A DNA stretch of 34,938 bases, taken from the NCBI GenBank assembly GCA_028711345.1, contig JAQTSK010000013.1, positions 1-34,938 of the forward strand. Direction: 5' to 3'. The stretch is from Candidatus Peribacteraceae bacterium (GTDB taxonomy: Bacteria > Patescibacteriota > Gracilibacteria > Peribacterales > Peribacteraceae). The position numbers were made by a program, and so were the translations under genes. The notes under the pieces were generated by a model that was not told where the DNA came from, made no database searches, and saw nothing but the letters and a program-made list of their open reading frames with translations. Positions 18,041-26,174 of this stretch are shown here, piece after piece. Within the stretch, counting starts at the first letter, position 1; every line of letters starts with the position of its first letter.

Positions 18041-19240
18041 CTACAGCCCCACCCGCGCCAGCACGGCGGACCAGAGCGAGAACCGGCGGCGGCCGACGAG
18101 CAGCTTACTGATGCTCATGTCGTAGCGGAGGGCTCTGCGCATGCGCCTGAGCAACTTCCGGTGCCCCATGCGAATCAGCACATTCGCTTCACCCAACGTA
18201 TCCAGCGACGAGGCGATCAAGTTCGCGGAGCCGATGAAGAGTTTCCGCCGATCGACCAGGAGCAGCTTGGCATGCAGATTGCGAGGGAACGTGAAGATGC
18301 GGATGTTTCGCGGCTCACCCTGTGACATCAGCCGATCAACGGCCTGCAGGTTCGCATGACCGTGTACGTCCGGCGCCTCGGGAAGAATCAGCGTGACACG
18401 AACGCCTTCATGACTTCTGCGTGCCAGTACTTCAATGGTCTCCGGATCCGAAAAATAGGAATGTTCCAGCAGAATCGATGAGCGCGCGTCGAGCAGCAAT
18501 TGCCTCAGCTTCGGCCGCACGTTCATCCGTCCTCCCGGTGCATTGAGGATCAGTTCTACGGTTCCGTTGACTGACAGGATACTGCGACCCTGCAGGAACG
18601 CCTCCACCCAGTACCTCCCCCGCAGCTCCACGAAGTAATCATGCCACTCCAGATACTCCGTGCCGACATTCATGCCTCCGAGCAGCAAAACTTTTCCGTC
18701 GACAACGAATATCTTCGCGTGCTCACCGCCGGAAAAGTGACGCACGGCGATGGCAGGATGACGCCAGAAGCGATCCCACGGAGCGGATGCCGATCGTCGC
18801 GTCCCGACGAAATCACTCGCAAATTCGAAACCGTCGCCCATCGCATCCTTGGTGATATCCACCTGCACACCGCGATCCGCCGCTTCGACCAATGCGGCTG
18901 CAAGCTCCCGACCGAGACGGTCATCCCTCCAGATGAACATCTGAATCACGATGCTCCGCTGCGACTTCCGGATCAACTGCCGGAGCCGGGGAAAGAATTC
19001 CCGACCGTCCACCCAGATCTTCACCTTCGATTGGGACCACCCTCGCAGAGAACGCGACGAGTGCAGCAATCCCTCCACCCGAAGCCGGAAGAGCATGCGG
19101 GTCCGCAGGAGAGAGAGCACCCAACGCTCCCGGCGCATGTAGCCGTTCCATCCACGCTTCAGAGACTGCCAGAACCGAAGTGACAGGCACATCCGCAGCC
19201 GACCGATCACCCGCCGACCAAGATTGGAATGTCCTCCCAT
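18041..19240 (-). CDS. phospholipase D / cardiolipin synthase family protein
   Basis: two HKD motifs: HAKIFVVDGKVLLLGGMNVGTEY and HAKLLLVDRRKLFIGSANLIASSLD. Confidence 0.92.
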   Translation of the reverse strand: MGGHSNLGRRVIGRLRMCLSLRFWQSLKRGWNGYMRRERWVLSLLRTRMLFRLRVEGLLHSSRSLRGWSQSKVKIWVDGREFFPRLRQLIRKSQRSIVIQMFIWRDDRLGRELAAALVEAADRGVQVDITKDAMGDGFEFASDFVGTRRSASAPWDRFWRHPAIAVRHFSGGEHAKIFVVDGKVLLLGGMNVGTEYLEWHDYFVELRGRYWVEAFLQGRSILSVNGTVELILNAPGGRMNVRPKLRQLLLDARSSILLEHSYFSDPETIEVLARRSHEGVRVTLILPEAPDVHGHANLQAVDRLMSQGEPRNIRIFTFPRNLHAKLLLVDRRKLFIGSANLIASSLDTLGEANVLIRMGHRKLLRRMRRALRYDMSISKLLVGRRRFSLWSAVLARVGL

Positions 19241-21818
19241 ACGCCAATGGTACGATATCCGCGCTCGTCGGTCAGATCATTTCCGCCTTTCATTCCTTTT
19301 CCTTTCTTCCCTTCCTGATTTCCTCGTGGACGCCTGCGCCATCATCTCCGCCAACCACCTCGGTCTCGCTCGCGTCATGCTGACGTCATACAGACGGCAT
19401 AATCCCGATGGTCGTTTCTTCCTGCTGCTGCTCGATGAACCGCTTCCCTCCGACGATCTCGGGGGATGGACGATCATCCGTGCCGAAGAGCTGGAACCGG
19501 CCGATCTTCCGGCACTGCGGATGCTGTACACGGCCTACGAGCTCAGCATGGCGTTACGACCGGCGTTCCTCCTCCACCTGATGCGCCGATGGAACGCAAA
19601 CACGCTGGTGTTCGCCGATGCGGATCTGTACTTCACCGGCGGCATCGATCACGTGAACGCGCTCCTGGAACGTCATTCCTTCATTCTGACTCCTTCGTAC
19701 CTGACACCGATTCCGGAGGACGGTCGCCACCCCACGGACCGCCAATTCCTCGCCGCCGGCATCTACAATGGAGGGTTTGCAGGATGCAGGAAGTGCGACG
19801 AAACGCTGGCGATGCTGACATGGCTGAACGAGCGGCTGAAGAAGTACTCTTTCCTGCGACCGGAAGACGACATGTTCGGAGATCAGCGCTGGCTGGATTT
19901 GGTGCCGAGTTTCATGAACGATCTCCTCATTCTGCGCGACACGACAACGAACGCCGCATACTGGAACCTCCACGAACGGATCATCACGCAATCCGGAGGC
20001 CGGTACTTCGTGAACGGGCAGCCGATGGCCTTCTTCCACTTCAGCGGCTTCAAATGCGGCTCACCGCCGACGCTGTCCGTTCATCAAACCAGAACGGATC
20101 CCGGTCATCACCCTGCGCTGATGCAACTGTGTCTGGAGTATCAGGAACACCTCCGCGAGGTGAACCATGAAGAACGCAAGCGTCAGCCCTATGCATTCGA
20201 CCGATTCGAAAACGGTGCGGGTATCACACCGGTGATACGGCGCGTATACGAGGAAATCGACGGTCCGAAACGATTCCCCCACCCGTTTGCAACCGCAGAC
20301 GATTCGTTCTACTCGTGGCTCACGACACCGGAGATGCGCAACGGAAAACCGCTTCCCATCAACCGTCTCCACCGCACGATTCACCGCATGAGCATCGAAG
20401 CGTCCGCACGCTTCCCGAAACCGGCATCCGCCGATCTCAGACTATTCGCACTCTGGCTTCTGAACGCTCATTCGCGTGTTCTGCCACTGGATCCGATCTT
20501 CCTCGAACCGCTGGATGTGTTCGTCCGACGATCCGGAGGGGAGCCGAGGACGAACCGGATGTGGCGCTGCATCGATCGTCGACATTCCTTTGCGCCCTAC
20601 CAACTCCTCTGCCGTATCGTGAAGCGCATCATCGGCAAGAAACGCTACGACGCGCTGAAGCCGCGTAGCGAATTCCCGACCATCCCGCGCTTCCTGCTCA
20701 GAACGCACCGCACCGGACAAGTCGGCGGCGTGAACATCCTTGCGGGAATCGGCGCGGAGAACGGCGTCGGCGAAGCGGTGCGCGGGCACTTCGCGGCATG
20801 CCGGGCAGCGGATCTTCCCGTCGCCGTTTCGAATGCTCACACGGCACCCGGAAGGGAACGGATCGTGCTGCCGGAGCAAGTGCAGGATGAGTGCATGCCC
20901 TTTGCAACGACGTTGATGGAAGGAGGACTCCACGACCTGCACCGGGGACTTCAGATGCTCCCGCGAGGAGGAACCGGCTCGCGCGTGATCGGACATCTGG
21001 CGTGGGAGCTGGAAACGATACCGGAGAAAACGGTCGGATTCCTCAATCAGTTCGATGAGCTCTGGGTGGCGAGCCGATTCATTCGCGACGGCGTCTCCGA
21101 TCAACTTTCCATCCCCGTCCTCACGATGCCCTACGTCGTGGACGTGTCCGGCGTTTCGCAAAAATCCCGGAAGGATTTCAACATTCCGGAAGATACGACC
21201 GTCTTCCTCTTCGTCTTCGATTTCTACAGTCACATCGAGCGGAAGAATCCGCTGGGTCTTCTTCAGGCGTTCCGGAAGGCGTTCGGCGATGATCCAAGCA
21301 AGCTGCTTCTGATCAAACACAGCCACGGAGAAGCGTTTCCAGATCAGTGGCAACAACTGCAGGATGCGGCATCCGCTTCGGCAAACATCCGCCTCATGGG
21401 AACGTACATTCCCCGTCCCGATCTCCTCGGACTGCTGCGATGCGCCGATGCGTACGTCTCGCTGCACCGCGCGGAAGGATTCGGCCTGACGATGGCGGAG
21501 GCCATGGCGCTGGGCGTACCGGTCATCGGAACGGAGTACGGCGGATCGACAGAGTTTCTGACTGACAGAACAGGATTCCCGATTCCGTTCTCTCTTCAGA
21601 CGATCAGCCGGACCATCGACCCGTACGAGAAGGGAATGAGATGGGCGGAACCGGATCTCACTGCGGCGGCGGAAGCGATGCGATCAATCATCTCGAAGAA
21701 AGCCGAAGCCGAGACTCGCGCCGCACGGGCGAAGACATTCATTGAACGGAACTTCAGTGCGAAGAATATCGGTCAACGTATGAAGAAGAGACTTGAGCGT
21801 CTCGAAACCACCCGCTAA
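19224..21818 (+). CDS. two-domain glycosyltransferase (GT-A-like N-terminus, GT4-like GT-B C-terminus); start uncertain
   Basis: N-terminal VDACAIISANHLGLARVMLTSYRRHNPDGRFFLLLLDE ... NTLVFADADLYFTGG (DxD); C-terminal RCADAYVSLHRAEGFGLTMAEAMALGVPVIGTEYGGSTEFL. A GTG at 19326 is an alternative start. Confidence 0.88.
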   Translation: MECPPIRQWYDIRARRSDHFRLSFLFLSSLPDFLVDACAIISANHLGLARVMLTSYRRHNPDGRFFLLLLDEPLPSDDLGGWTIIRAEELEPADLPALRMLYTAYELSMALRPAFLLHLMRRWNANTLVFADADLYFTGGIDHVNALLERHSFILTPSYLTPIPEDGRHPTDRQFLAAGIYNGGFAGCRKCDETLAMLTWLNERLKKYSFLRPEDDMFGDQRWLDLVPSFMNDLLILRDTTTNAAYWNLHERIITQSGGRYFVNGQPMAFFHFSGFKCGSPPTLSVHQTRTDPGHHPALMQLCLEYQEHLREVNHEERKRQPYAFDRFENGAGITPVIRRVYEEIDGPKRFPHPFATADDSFYSWLTTPEMRNGKPLPINRLHRTIHRMSIEASARFPKPASADLRLFALWLLNAHSRVLPLDPIFLEPLDVFVRRSGGEPRTNRMWRCIDRRHSFAPYQLLCRIVKRIIGKKRYDALKPRSEFPTIPRFLLRTHRTGQVGGVNILAGIGAENGVGEAVRGHFAACRAADLPVAVSNAHTAPGRERIVLPEQVQDECMPFATTLMEGGLHDLHRGLQMLPRGGTGSRVIGHLAWELETIPEKTVGFLNQFDELWVASRFIRDGVSDQLSIPVLTMPYVVDVSGVSQKSRKDFNIPEDTTVFLFVFDFYSHIERKNPLGLLQAFRKAFGDDPSKLLLIKHSHGEAFPDQWQQLQDAASASANIRLMGTYIPRPDLLGLLRCADAYVSLHRAEGFGLTMAEAMALGVPVIGTEYGGSTEFLTDRTGFPIPFSLQTISRTIDPYEKGMRWAEPDLTAAAEAMRSIISKKAEAETRAARAKTFIERNFSAKNIGQRMKKRLERLETTR

Positions 21819-21821
21819 CCA

Positions 21822-21917
21822 CTGCTCACCACCCGCTTCCCACTCGTGTTCCGCGGGAAGCATCCCGCTCCCAATCAATGAAAGCTAACCGCTGCTCGCC
21901 ACTTGCTACCCGCTCAT
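21822..21917. repeat. two direct heptamer arrays flanking a short hairpin
   Basis: CCACTGC TCACCAC CCGCTTC CCACTCG and CCGCTGC TCGCCAC TTGCTAC CCGCTCA. Confidence 0.7.
21853..21868 (+). terminator. short hairpin after the glycosyltransferase gene
   Basis: GCGGGA-AGCA-TCCCGC; no T-tract. Confidence 0.35.
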
Positions 21918-21919
21918 TC

Positions 21920-21935
21920 GCAGGAAGAATCCTGC
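21920..21935 (-). terminator. short hairpin directly after the stop of the 118-aa gene
   Basis: GCAGGA-AGAA-TCCTGC, 1 nt past the stop codon on the - strand. Confidence 0.35.
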
Positions 21936-21936
21936 A

Positions 21937-22293
21937 TTATTTTGTGGCTCCTCCGATATCCTTGAACAACCTCTCGAACGAACCCTCGTACCGCTCCAGT
22001 GCGCTCCGCAGGGTGTGCATTTCCACCTCCGTCAGGGACACGGTCGATGAGACATTGAGGAGGTGATCTCTCTTGACGACGCCGGCGACGGCGACCTCCT
22101 GATCCGTGACATTGACCTGCAGCACGATGAACGCGCCGCAACTCTCGCACTTGAGCTGGAGAAGCATGATGTTCTCCTCAGCGACTTTCACGGCCGGAAA
22201 ATCGACCGGCACTTTCGTTCCACACTGCGGACAGCGCACCTGTTCGCGAATGCGGCTTAATATTACGTGAAGGGAATGCGGGTTGACGTCCAT
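21937..22293 (-). CDS. zinc-ribbon hypothetical protein
   Basis: VRCPQCGTKVPVDF ... LKCESCGAFIVLQV (two CxxC pairs). Confidence 0.75.
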   Translation of the reverse strand: MDVNPHSLHVILSRIREQVRCPQCGTKVPVDFPAVKVAEENIMLLQLKCESCGAFIVLQVNVTDQEVAVAGVVKRDHLLNVSSTVSLTEVEMHTLRSALERYEGSFERLFKDIGGATK

Positions 22294-22455
22294 GCATCAC
22301 AGTGTAGCAGAAAACCGGCAGTGTTTGATTTGACAGAACAATATTTGAAGTTCTCGCGCTTGGAAACATGCACCCAACTTGCTTTGCTTCATGCTCGCGG
22401 TAAATGTCCATGCGAAGTTCCCGACTGACGATGGCGAACAAATCGGATGAACGGC

Positions 22456-22461
22456 TAGAAT
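22456..22461 (+). promoter_or_regulatory. -10-like hexamer for a possible leaderless transcript
   Basis: TAGAAT, 6 nt before the ATG at 22468. Confidence 0.4.
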
Positions 22462-22467
22462 GATCGC

Positions 22468-23178
22468 ATGCTCCCATCCTCCACCAAGCGGACATCCATC
22501 AAAAAATCATCAAAACGATCTGCCTCCCCGCGGAAGATCGTTTCCACGAAGCGCAGTAAACGATCAACGCGTGCGGCCGCACCTGTCCCACGGAAACGGA
22601 TTGCCACGAACATGAAGCCTGCAGTGGTGACGGCACTTCCTTCGAAGCGGAGGTCGCTGCTGGCGTCGCTCGGCTTTCAAGTGTTCATCGCCGGATCGGC
22701 GGCAGTCGTTCTGCTGGCTCTGGGTGTCGTCGGGCAGGGATTGTTCGCAACACACGGCAGCCAGGCGGCGGATACTCCTCCCGCGACCGTCGGACTGGAT
22801 CACTCTTCGCCGCTCGCGCTCTCGTTCGTGATCGCCCGTAAAGAACTGGCGGGCTACGTGAACATCACCAATGACTCTCCGGACCCGATCCGCGTGTCCC
22901 TCCCCTCGACGTGGCAGCGGGTGGAAGTCCGCGGTGCCGCGCTGACCGACTTCCCGGCGGACATTCCTGCGCCCGATGTCGTCCGATGGACCATCCCCGG
23001 ACGCGCCGGCATTCGTTTGGTCCTGAGCGCCGTGCCATCGAGCGTCCACTTCGATTCCGTCGCCGCCAGTTCCGCAGCCGTCACGGTGAAGTCCATCGAT
23101 CTCACCACCGAACAGATCCGGACGAATGTCCTGCTCCTCAAAGAGCGGGCGACGACGGGGCTGTGGAATGATGAATGA
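22468..23178 (+). CDS. single-pass membrane hypothetical protein with Lys/Arg/Ser-rich N-terminal tail
   Basis: basic N-terminus, TM LLASLGFQVFIAGSAAVVLLALGVVGQGLFA, then an extracytoplasmic domain. Confidence 0.75.
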   Translation: MLPSSTKRTSIKKSSKRSASPRKIVSTKRSKRSTRAAAPVPRKRIATNMKPAVVTALPSKRRSLLASLGFQVFIAGSAAVVLLALGVVGQGLFATHGSQAADTPPATVGLDHSSPLALSFVIARKELAGYVNITNDSPDPIRVSLPSTWQRVEVRGAALTDFPADIPAPDVVRWTIPGRAGIRLVLSAVPSSVHFDSVAASSAAVTVKSIDLTTEQIRTNVLLLKERATTGLWNDE

Positions 23179-23187
23179 TGATGAAAG

Positions 23188-23343
23188 AAGGATTTCGAGG
23201 AAACCGAGGAGTCCGAAGAGTCCGACGAACGTTTGCTGTTCCACCATCCAAGGAACGGATATTCTTCACAGCCGAACGTGATTCTGGTGTTCGACAGATG
23301 TTCCTCGGAATCGTCGGTTTCTTCGGACTCTTCGGTTTCTTCA
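23188..23343. repeat. nonamer inverted pair with ~70-nt spacer (locus B)
   Basis: arm 1 AAGGATTTCGAGGAAACCGAGGAGTCCGAAGAGTCCGACGAAC; arm 2 TTCCTCGGAATCGTCGGTTTCTTCGGACTCTTCGGTTTCTTC. Confidence 0.88.
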
Positions 23344-23388
23344 TCTACACTCTTTCCGATTCCAGTTACCCCCGATTACTCTTCCATC

Positions 23389-24291
23389 ATGCTCATCCTA
23401 CCGATCACAACACGGAGACTGAAGTCCGGAGATGATCTGGCTGCCATCCTGCATGCGACGGGGATGATCGAAGCGGGCGATATCGTGGTCATTTCATCCA
23501 AAGCCGTCGCGACCGTTGAAGGATCATCCATCGATCTCAGATCAAAAAAACCGGTTAATCGTGCGGAGGAACTCGCGAAGATCTGCCATCAGAATCCGCT
23601 TTTCACACAAGCGATTCTCGACGAAACCGAACGGCTGAACGGCGACGTTATCGGAACCTGCCCGTGGACGCTGCTCACATCACTCAAGCCAAAGGGAATG
23701 AAAAGCGGAAGAATCCTGTGCCCCAACGCGGGGCTGGATCAGTCGAACGTGGAAAAAGGATACGCCATCGGATGGCCGGTGGAGCCGGTGGAGTCGGTGA
23801 GAAGATTGAGAAAAGAACTGGAGACTGTGGGGAGGATTCCGAAGAAACCGGGGAGTCCGAAGAATCCGACGAACAGTCGATATTCCTCGGTTTCATCGGA
23901 ATCTTCGGATGCCTCGGGATCCTTCCGAATCGCCATCATTCTCACCGACTCCTGCTGCCATCCGACGAGAGCGGGTGTCGTCGCATTCGCACTGACCTGC
24001 GCAGGCATCGATCCTGTCCGGAGCGAAGCGGGGAACCGAGATCTCTTCGGAAGACCGCTGCAGTTCACGACGGAAGCCGTTGCCGATCAGCTGGCGACGG
24101 CGGCGAATGCCGTGATGGGCAATGCGGCGCAAGCGACGCCGGCGGCAATCATCAGAGATCACGGCATCGCATTCTCGGATTTCTGCGGGTGGGTGGAGGG
24201 GATCGAGGAAAAAGATGATTTGTTCGAGGAACTGTTCAAACCGATTCATATGAAGGGCAAAAAGGTAAAACGGAATGAAGGCAAAAAGTAG
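23389..24291 (+). CDS. cofE: CofE-like (coenzyme F420-0:L-glutamate ligase family) protein with repeat-derived insertion
   Basis: MLILPITTRRLKSGDDLAAILHATGMIEAGDIVVISSKAVATVEG ... CPNAGLDQSNVEKGYAIGWP ... IAIILTDSCCHPTRAGVVAFALTCAGIDPVRSEAGNRDLFGRPLQFTTEAVADQLATAANAVMG. Confidence 0.82.
   Translation: MLILPITTRRLKSGDDLAAILHATGMIEAGDIVVISSKAVATVEGSSIDLRSKKPVNRAEELAKICHQNPLFTQAILDETERLNGDVIGTCPWTLLTSLKPKGMKSGRILCPNAGLDQSNVEKGYAIGWPVEPVESVRRLRKELETVGRIPKKPGSPKNPTNSRYSSVSSESSDASGSFRIAIILTDSCCHPTRAGVVAFALTCAGIDPVRSEAGNRDLFGRPLQFTTEAVADQLATAANAVMGNAAQATPAAIIRDHGIAFSDFCGWVEGIEEKDDLFEELFKPIHMKGKKVKRNEGKK
23831..23928. repeat. nonamer inverted pair inside the cofE-like gene (locus C)
   Basis: GGAGGATTCCGAAGAAACCGGGGAGTCCGAAGAATCCGACGAAC / ATTCCTCGGTTTCATCGGAATCTTCGGATGCCTCGGGATCC. 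Confidence 0.88.
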
Positions 24292-24335
24292 CCTTTTGCC
24301 CTTTTGCCCTCTTGGCCTCTTGCCTTACTCTTCCC
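24251..24335. repeat. octamer inverted pair spanning the cofE stop codon
   Basis: GGGCAAAA AGGTAAAA CGGAATGA AGGCAAAA (agtagcc) TTTTGCCC TTTTGCCC TCTTGGCC TCTTGCCT. Confidence 0.8.
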
Positions 24336-24337
24336 CC

Positions 24338-24967
24338 ATGAACTTCCTCGCCCTCTCCTCCTCCCGCGGCACGACGTTTCAGGCGACGCTGGACCGCATC
24401 GCCGACGGATCGCTGAAATCCAAATGCATCGGACTGATCACCGATTCTCCCGACCGCGGTTGCATCCAAAAAGCCAAGGCTGCGAATATTCCAGTGGTGA
24501 TTGTGGACAAGAAGCCCGATGAACCCCGCGAGGATTTTGACAAACGTTTGCAGCAAGCGATTCTCCAACTCTGCACACAACCAAAAACCAAAAACTTGAA
24601 ACCTGAAACCGGCGCCATCGTGGCGTGCATGGGCTGGCTCTGGATCCTCTCTCCGTGGTTCATCCGTCAATTCCCGAACCGAATCCTCAACGTCCATCCG
24701 GCTCTCCTGCCGAAATACGGCGGCAAGGGCATGTTCGGTCATCACGTTCACGATGCGGTGCTTGCGGCGAAAGAGAAAGAAAGCGGCATCACGATCCATT
24801 TGATGGACGAAGGTGTGGACACGGGAAAAATCCTGCTGCAAAAATCCTGTCCGGTATTGCCTGATGACACCGCTGCAACGTTGCAGGCCAGAGTGCAGGA
24901 GCTGGAGAAAAAATACTATCCGAAGCTTTTACAAATGATCGACGAAGGATCAGTCAATCTGGAGTAA
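24338..24967 (+). CDS. purN: phosphoribosylglycinamide formyltransferase (PurN-like)
   Basis: SSSRGTTFQATLDRI ... ACMGWLWILSPWFIRQFPNRILNVHPALLPKYGGKGMFG..VHDAVLAAKEKESGITIHLMDEGVDTGKILLQ. Confidence 0.9.
   Translation: MNFLALSSSRGTTFQATLDRIADGSLKSKCIGLITDSPDRGCIQKAKAANIPVVIVDKKPDEPREDFDKRLQQAILQLCTQPKTKNLKPETGAIVACMGWLWILSPWFIRQFPNRILNVHPALLPKYGGKGMFGHHVHDAVLAAKEKESGITIHLMDEGVDTGKILLQKSCPVLPDDTAATLQARVQELEKKYYPKLLQMIDEGSVNLE
24579..24613. repeat. heptamer array inside purN
   Basis: AACCAAA AACCAAA AACTTGA AACCTGA AACCGGC. Confidence 0.85.
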
Positions 24968-25297
24968 CCGTTACTCGTTGGCTCGTTATACGAGATTAAT
25001 CCTCTTCGGGTTTAATTCCCCGCAGCTTGCTGCGCTTCCGCTTAAGGTGGGCTGGTTCAAGGAATGACTCCGTAGATACCGCGTCAGCTTGCTGCGCGGT
25101 ACATCATTTTGAATGCTACCGTAGCTGCGGTTCGACCTTCGACAAGCTCAGGTCGCCCTGAGGAATTCGAAGGGCGAAAACCGCAGCGGCGGCGATTTTC
25201 GAATCGCCGCTGCGGAGATAAAAATTCAAATCAGGTTAATTTCGTATTACTCGTTTCGATCAATCGAGCAACGAGAACGTTTCGAGAAACGAGCAAC
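24968..25297. repeat. composite palindrome island between purN and the FNR-like gene
   Basis: CCCCGCAGCTTGCTGCGC (25018-25035); TACCGCGTCAGC-TT-GCTGCGCGGTA (25077-25101); CTTCGACAAGCTCAGGTCGCCCTGAG (25137-25162); CCGCAGCGGCGGCGATT..AATCGCCGCTGCGG (25181-25215); flanked by inverted CGTT/ACGAG-type words. Confidence 0.85.
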
Positions 25298-25301
25298 AGT
25301 A

Positions 25302-26021
25302 TCAAATATAGCCTTCCCCATGCACATTCGCCTTCGGCATCTGCAGCGTCTCGATGCAGAGCTTCTTCGTATCTGCCAACATGGCCGGTGAACCGCAGAG
25401 GAAGATCTTCGTCTGAGCGGGATCTTTGATCAAATCCGGGAGAATCGCCTGCACCCTGCCCTTCAGCCCCGTCCAATCGGAACGTGGCGCACTCAAGGTC
25501 GGATGGAAACGGAAGTTGGAATGTTTGCGTGCGAGCTCATTGAATTGATCCGTCCAGAACAGATCTTCGCGATTGCGGACGCCGAAGACGAGATCCATCC
25601 GCGCATCCGTCGTCCGATGGTCCAGACACGACACAAGGTGCGACCTGAGCGGCGCCACGCCGCTGCCTGTGCCGACGAAGACATAGTGACCGCCGCTCTC
25701 GGGCGTGAGCGTGAAGAGTCCCAGCGCTCTCCCCATGCCGACGATGGATCCCTCAGCCAGAACTTCCGCCACCCAGCGGCTCGCACGACCTCCGGGTTTC
25801 AGCTTGATCACGAACAGGAGATCCTTCTCCTCCGGAGCGGATGCGATGGAGTACGCCCGCGGCTGGAGGTCGGCGGGATTGTCCACGAGCGGGACATCGA
25901 AGAGAACGAACTGGCCGGCTTTGTAGGAAAAACCCTCGGGCTTGGTCAGCACGATTTCATACACATCCGGAGCAAGGAGGACATTCTTCTTGCAAGTGAC
26001 GAAGTAGGCGGGAGGAGACAT
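25302..26021 (-). CDS. FAD/NAD(P)-binding oxidoreductase, ferredoxin-NADP reductase family
   Basis: AGQFVLFDVPLVDNPADLQPRAYSIASAP ... YVFVGTGSGVAPLRSHLVSCL ... KIFLCGSPAMLADTKKL; no PyrK-like C-terminal Cys cluster. Confidence 0.9.
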   Translation of the reverse strand: MSPPAYFVTCKKNVLLAPDVYEIVLTKPEGFSYKAGQFVLFDVPLVDNPADLQPRAYSIASAPEEKDLLFVIKLKPGGRASRWVAEVLAEGSIVGMGRALGLFTLTPESGGHYVFVGTGSGVAPLRSHLVSCLDHRTTDARMDLVFGVRNREDLFWTDQFNELARKHSNFRFHPTLSAPRSDWTGLKGRVQAILPDLIKDPAQTKIFLCGSPAMLADTKKLCIETLQMPKANVHGEGYI

Positions 26022-26174
26022 GAGGGAAATGTATTGAGGTAATCCGATTCAGATTCCAAGTTTGTCAGAAATGAGCGTCATCCGAAAGATTCAATGATAC
26101 TTTCCGAGTCTATTCCCTGACTGCAATATCGTCCCTCTCCCCTGAGCCTTATCCAGTCCCTCCCTCTCCTTCAT

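Noticed and set aside
20442-21467. 341-aa - strand ORF opposite the glycosyltransferase
   Set aside because: Shadow ORF; the + strand frame carries the GT motifs.
23389-24291. cofE as a pseudogene because of the insertion
   Set aside because: Conserved motifs lie in one continuous frame on both sides of the insert and to the stop codon.
25000-25040. tRNA-like TTCGGGTTTAATTCCCCG segment
   Set aside because: Resembles a T-arm, but no acceptor/anticodon stems could be assembled; it belongs to the GCAGCTTGCTGC palindrome.
25302-26021. PyrK (dihydroorotate dehydrogenase electron-transfer subunit) next to carA
   Set aside because: Lacks the C-terminal Cys cluster for the 2Fe-2S centre; FNR-type assignment is safer.
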